Assembly (NCBI GenBank): GCA_016928525.1
Contig: JAFGKO010000368.1
Location: forward strand, 1-15,614
Reading direction: 5' to 3'
DNA from: Anaerolineales bacterium
GTDB lineage: Bacteria > Chloroflexota > Anaerolineae > Anaerolineales > Villigracilaceae
DNA length: 15,614 nucleotides
Below are positions 13,430 to 15,614 of the stretch, in pieces. A program made the translations under genes and the position numbers. The notes beneath the pieces are model-generated. The model had not been told where the DNA came from and ran no database searches. It worked only from the letters and a program-made list of their open reading frames with translations. How positions within the stretch are numbered: the stretch's first letter is position 1; each line of letters starts with the position of its first letter.

Positions 13430-13993
13430 TTACGCGTTTGTGCCAAGTTTTTGACCCAGTTGGTACGCCTTATCCATTAAGGCAGGTTGTTTCTCTGCAT
13501 CGCCAATCTTATTCGCGCACCCATACACCATGCCCTTGATCTCCGCGCCGATATAACGGGATATAGATTCAAAGGTATGAATGGCATTGATCCCGCCGGA
13601 TGTGTACAGGTCGGTGTCGCCATAGGTCAGGACGATGCCGATTTGCTTACTGCGCAAGGCGCTGCCTTGTGGGCTCTCGAGCGCGTACCAGCGGTCGATG
13701 CACAATTTGGTCTGCGCGCTGAGGGTGAACCAGTAGATCGGGCTGGCAATGACGATGGCATCCGCCTTCACTAGCAATGGATACAACGTTTGCATATCAT
13801 CCTTGATAATGCACATGCCGGTCTCCTGGCAGACGTCGCAAGCATCACAGGGACGGATGTCCATGTGGTGCAGCATGAAACTCTCGACCTCGGCCCCCGC
13901 CTCTTTTGCACCGACGATGACCTGCTCGGCCAATACGTTACTGTTCCCGTTCTCGCGCGGGCTCCCCTTAAGAACCAGAATGAATTTGCTCAT
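13430..13993 (-). CDS. NAD(P)H-dependent FMN oxidoreductase, iron-sulfur flavoprotein-like
   Basis: This 187-residue flavodoxin-fold protein has an N-terminal FMN-phosphate loop, KGSPRENGNS (9-18). It also has CDACDVCQETGMC with Cys49, Cys52, Cys55 and Cys61. The compact CX2CX2CX5C spacing fits the 4Fe-4S motif of iron-sulfur flavoproteins. ASPIYWFTLSAQTKLCIDR follows, the typical strand and helix contacting the flavin. It probably shuttles electrons in the anaerobic cytosol. ATG 13993 has AGAGGG just upstream and gives the canonical start; the longer in-frame start at 14020 adds 9 unrelated residues. It lies 18 nt before the MttB-family gene, so it could supply reducing power to reactivate a corrinoid; that link is inference. 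Confidence 0.85.
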   Translation of the reverse strand: MSKFILVLKGSPRENGNSNVLAEQVIVGAKEAGAEVESFMLHHMDIRPCDACDVCQETGMCIIKDDMQTLYPLLVKADAIVIASPIYWFTLSAQTKLCIDRWYALESPQGSALRSKQIGIVLTYGDTDLYTSGGINAIHTFESISRYIGAEIKGMVYGCANKIGDAEKQPALMDKAYQLGQKLGTNA

Positions 13994-14030
13994 GTGCCCT
14001 CTGTGATTTGTTGACTCCAAGAGATCGTTG

Positions 14031-14058
14031 ACTATATCCTAACTTATTGCATGCTCAA
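14031..14058 (-). promoter_or_regulatory. Candidate promoter for the flavoprotein and MttB-family genes
   Basis: On the minus strand TTGAGC (14058-14053) and TATAGT (14036-14031) are 16 bp apart, overlapping the transporter stop codon. The distance to ATG 13993 leaves a short leader carrying the SD. Confidence 0.35.
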
Positions 14059-14492
14059 CGCACTGTCAACCAGGCGCCGACAAAAACGATGAGCAAGCCG
14101 AATACACGCTGCATATCCATAGGGCGAATGTGAACCCCCAACAGTCCGTAGTGATCCAGGACGGAGCTGATCACCAGTTGCCCGGCAATGATCAATGTGA
14201 TCGAAGCGGCCACGCCGACACGCGGGATCATGAAACTCACTCCACCCACGACAATCAAGCCCATTGCGCCTGCTCCCAGGGCGTACCAGGGCAGGCTGCG
14301 CCAATTGCCCAGGTTGCCCCCTCTCAGGATCACCAACGGGATTGTTATCAGGAGTGCGCCTCCCAGGTGAATAATGAAAATGCTTTCCACCATACCAAGG
14401 CGTTGGGTGATCATGCTGGCCAGCGGACTTTGCAGCCCTACCGCTACGCCACTGAGTAAGCCGATGAGCACGATGGGAATCAGAGTTTGCAT
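14055..14492 (-). CDS. DMT-superfamily membrane protein, YdcZ (DUF606) type
   Basis: This 145-residue protein has five hydrophobic segments: IPIVLIGLLSGVAVGLQ, an IFIIHLGGALLITIPLVIL segment, WYALGAGAMGLIVVGGVSF, VAASITLIIAGQLVISSVL and FGLLIVFVGAWLTV. The phrase RVGVAASITLIIAGQLVISSVLDHYG is diagnostic in style for the YdcZ family of half-size drug/metabolite transporters, which probably dimerise in the inner membrane. The substrate is unknown. ATG 14492 has AAAGGAG about 10 nt upstream and gives the expected length. A longer in-frame start at 14528 adds a charged N-terminus not seen in the family and lacks an SD. The flavoprotein gene follows after 61 bp. Confidence 0.87.
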   Translation of the reverse strand: MQTLIPIVLIGLLSGVAVGLQSPLASMITQRLGMVESIFIIHLGGALLITIPLVILRGGNLGNWRSLPWYALGAGAMGLIVVGGVSFMIPRVGVAASITLIIAGQLVISSVLDHYGLLGVHIRPMDMQRVFGLLIVFVGAWLTVR

Positions 14493-14551
14493 GCGGATTC
14501 GCTCCTTTTGCCTGGGGTATTTCACCAAGTGTACGCCAGGTCAGACATAGA

Positions 14552-14581
14552 ATCAAGCGGCTGACAGAGTAGCCGCTTGAT
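14552..14581 (-). terminator. Hairpin terminator of the TspO-like gene
   Basis: ATCAAGCGGCT (14552-14562) and AGCCGCTTGAT (14571-14581) form an 11-bp perfect stem with an 8-nt loop, 29 bp beyond the TspO-like stop. The tail on the minus strand (TCTATGTCT) is only moderately T-rich. Confidence 0.65.
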
Positions 14582-14610
14582 GGTCACGTTTTCTTTTGAG
14601 ATGATGAACT

Positions 14611-15375
14611 TTAAGTCGTCGTAGTCCGTCGCCTCTGAACCAGGCTGTAAACTGCCAGCCCCAAAGCGAGGAGGGTCGCTGCCCAGGCGCTGTTCGCCAC
14701 CAAAGGTTCAGCCACCTGCTTGATTGCGATCCCGGCAAAAGCCCACACGAACACAAACAGGTAACCGGCATCCCGGCGGGTCAACGCCATGCCCATGCCA
14801 ACCAGGCTGGCAACTGCCAGCATGATGACTGCCCAAACCTGCGGGGCGATTCCAAATCCGTTCCAGTTAATACTGTACAACCAGGAAGTGATATTGGCTA
14901 CCGTTGCAACCGATACCCAGCCGAGATACACGCTGAATGGCACGTCCACGGCCCATTTCTCACCAGAGCTGACCGGCGTACTTCCTACGTCCAGTTTCAG
15001 GTAACTGGCGATCAACGTGCCCAGTAGCGCCAGCATGACCAGTACACTCAGCCCGAACTGGTTGTAATGCCAGCAGAAAAGCCAGGCAGCATTGAACACG
15101 CCGCTAAGCGCGAACAGATATCCCAATTTTTGTAGCCGGGGGCTTTCATTCTGCGAAGGTAAAAACTGGTAGATAGCAAAGGCGATCCAGCCCACAAAGA
15201 TAATGAACCATATGGCAAATACATAACCCGCCGGAACAAAGAAAACCTGGAAGCGATCTGAGATTTCACCGGTGTTCTGACCGTTGAGAGGTAGCGCAGA
15301 AGCCAGGATGTTGACGGTCAAGGCCAAAACCACTGACAGGGCATTGGCGAGTTGGCGTACGGTGTCTTTTGACAT
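14611..15375 (-). CDS. TspO/MBR-related tryptophan-rich membrane protein
   Basis: This 254-residue protein has about seven hydrophobic segments and many Trp residues. The features seen are PAGYVFAIWFIIFVGWIAFAIY (48-69), NAAWLFCWHY and VDVPFSVYLGWVSVATVANITSWL, which match TspO-related proteins annotated as tryptophan-rich sensory protein. Classical TspO has five helices and about 160 residues and binds porphyrins or tetrapyrroles; the extra C-terminal helices here mark the longer subgroup, whose ligand is not known to me. It sits in the inner membrane. GGAGG lies 5 nt before ATG 15375, an excellent SD. It is divergent from the promoter at 15450 and ends in its own hairpin. Confidence 0.8.
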   Translation of the reverse strand: MSKDTVRQLANALSVVLALTVNILASALPLNGQNTGEISDRFQVFFVPAGYVFAIWFIIFVGWIAFAIYQFLPSQNESPRLQKLGYLFALSGVFNAAWLFCWHYNQFGLSVLVMLALLGTLIASYLKLDVGSTPVSSGEKWAVDVPFSVYLGWVSVATVANITSWLYSINWNGFGIAPQVWAVIMLAVASLVGMGMALTRRDAGYLFVFVWAFAGIAIKQVAEPLVANSAWAATLLALGLAVYSLVQRRRTTTT

Positions 15376-15449
15376 TTGTCCTCCATTTCATGATTGAATA
15401 TTTTATCCCAGATCATGACTATCAAATCCCATCAAAAATCGAACTTTCC

Positions 15450-15478
15450 TTGACAAAGGCATTTTTTCGCTGTATTAT
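15450..15478 (+). promoter_or_regulatory. Consensus sigma-70 promoter of the right-edge gene
   Basis: TTGACA (15450-15455) and TATTAT (15473-15478) are separated by exactly 17 bp, the best promoter match in the window. It drives the gene starting at 15532. The first transcribed bases fall inside a perfect inverted repeat. Confidence 0.85.
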
Positions 15479-15494
15479 TAGAACATAAGTTCTA
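15479..15494. promoter_or_regulatory. Operator-like inverted repeat, GAAC-N4-GTTC (LexA/DinR-type box)
   Basis: TAGAAC (15479-15484), ATAA, GTTCTA (15489-15494) is a perfect 6-bp dyad immediately after the -10 and covering the expected +1. The core GAAC-N4-GTTC is the pattern of the Gram-positive-type LexA (DinR) SOS box. Binding there would block transcription start. Confidence 0.55.
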
Positions 15495-15531
15495 TTTTCT
15501 GTCTCTTACCGGTACTTCATAGGAAACTCTA

Positions 15532-15614
15532 ATGGATAACCCTTTACGCACCTTCTCCCTGATGCTCGAAGCCATGGCCGAACTCCAGCCCGAGATCGAG
15601 GCGGCGCAGCAAGC
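15532..15614 (+). CDS. N-terminal end of an unknown protein (cut by the window edge)
   Basis: An ATG at 15532, with AGGA 8 nt upstream, opens a frame of 27 codons to the window end. It begins MDNPLRTFSLMLEAMAELQP and continues as an acidic, Gln/Ala-rich helix. No family can be named from this much. The strong promoter and the operator on its start site show it is a tightly switched gene, possibly damage-inducible. The start fits the promoter with a leader of about 45-50 nt. Confidence 0.65.
   Translation, partial: MDNPLRTFSLMLEAMAELQPEIEAAQQ

Noticed and set aside
15376..15420. Inverted repeat TCATGAT...ATCATGA between the divergent genes as an operator
   Set aside because: It has 7-bp arms 17 nt apart in A+T-rich DNA; this is too weak to separate from chance, although it lies upstream of the TspO-like gene.
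1..15614. Global recoding of UGA as an amino acid
   Set aside because: gatB, the PaaG-like, EthD-like, methyltransferase, transporter and MttB-family genes all end at TGA at the expected family length.
1..15614. CRISPR array, tRNA or rRNA genes, insertion sequences, prophage
   Set aside because: No spaced direct-repeat array, cloverleaf-like segment, rRNA signature or transposase/integrase frame was seen; the repeats found are short palindromes and heptamer runs.

Overview
The window looks like chromosomal DNA of an uncultured Anaerolineae-type bacterium (Chloroflexota). This is inferred from protein style, the mix of leaderless-looking starts and clear Shine-Dalgarno (SD) sites, and abundant short palindromic and heptameric repeats. 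No rRNA, tRNA, insertion sequence, phage gene or CRISPR array was seen, so taxonomy cannot be settled from the window.

Layout. 1-1016 (+): the 3' end of an aldo/keto reductase, a very strong hairpin terminator, a lipoprotein rhodanese interrupted by an in-frame TGA (best explained as selenocysteine), and a small cupin. A bidirectional terminator separates these from a long minus-strand block. Read in transcription order from the right, that block is: a TspO-like membrane protein; a YdcZ-type DMT transporter; an iron-sulfur flavoprotein-like oxidoreductase followed 18 nt later by an MttB-family methyltransferase without pyrrolysine; a tight five-gene run (SAM methyltransferase, DnaQ-like exonuclease fused to a WYL domain, S51 peptidase, unknown protein, pyrD); one plus-strand EthD-like gene at 7491-7841 convergent with pyrD; a small acidic hypothetical; a PaaG-like enoyl-CoA hydratase/isomerase; a large polytopic membrane protein; gatB; and a glutamate dehydrogenase. 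At 15450-15614 a consensus sigma-70 promoter with a GAAC-N4-GTTC operator on its start site drives a gene cut by the window end.

Two themes stand out. First, the rhodanese: the TGA sits where related rhodanese loops, as recalled, carry a second cysteine (YCxCP). The rhodanese fold continues in frame for 42 residues after it, and a short G-containing hairpin lies at the right distance for a bacterial SECIS. Second, interspersed repeats lie inside or at the ends of genes without breaking them. A 57-bp palindrome is in gatB, with a relative just after the cupin stop. Two different heptamer arrays are in pyrD and a 21-bp palindrome is in the methyltransferase. One repeat family supplies the C-terminal residues DADKR and the stop codon of two unrelated genes.

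Most of the rest is housekeeping: nitrogen and glutamate metabolism, Gln-tRNA/Asn-tRNA amidation, pyrimidine synthesis, acyl-CoA chemistry and methylamine or betaine-type demethylation. Function calls are from recognised motifs and overall similarity; no database search was run.
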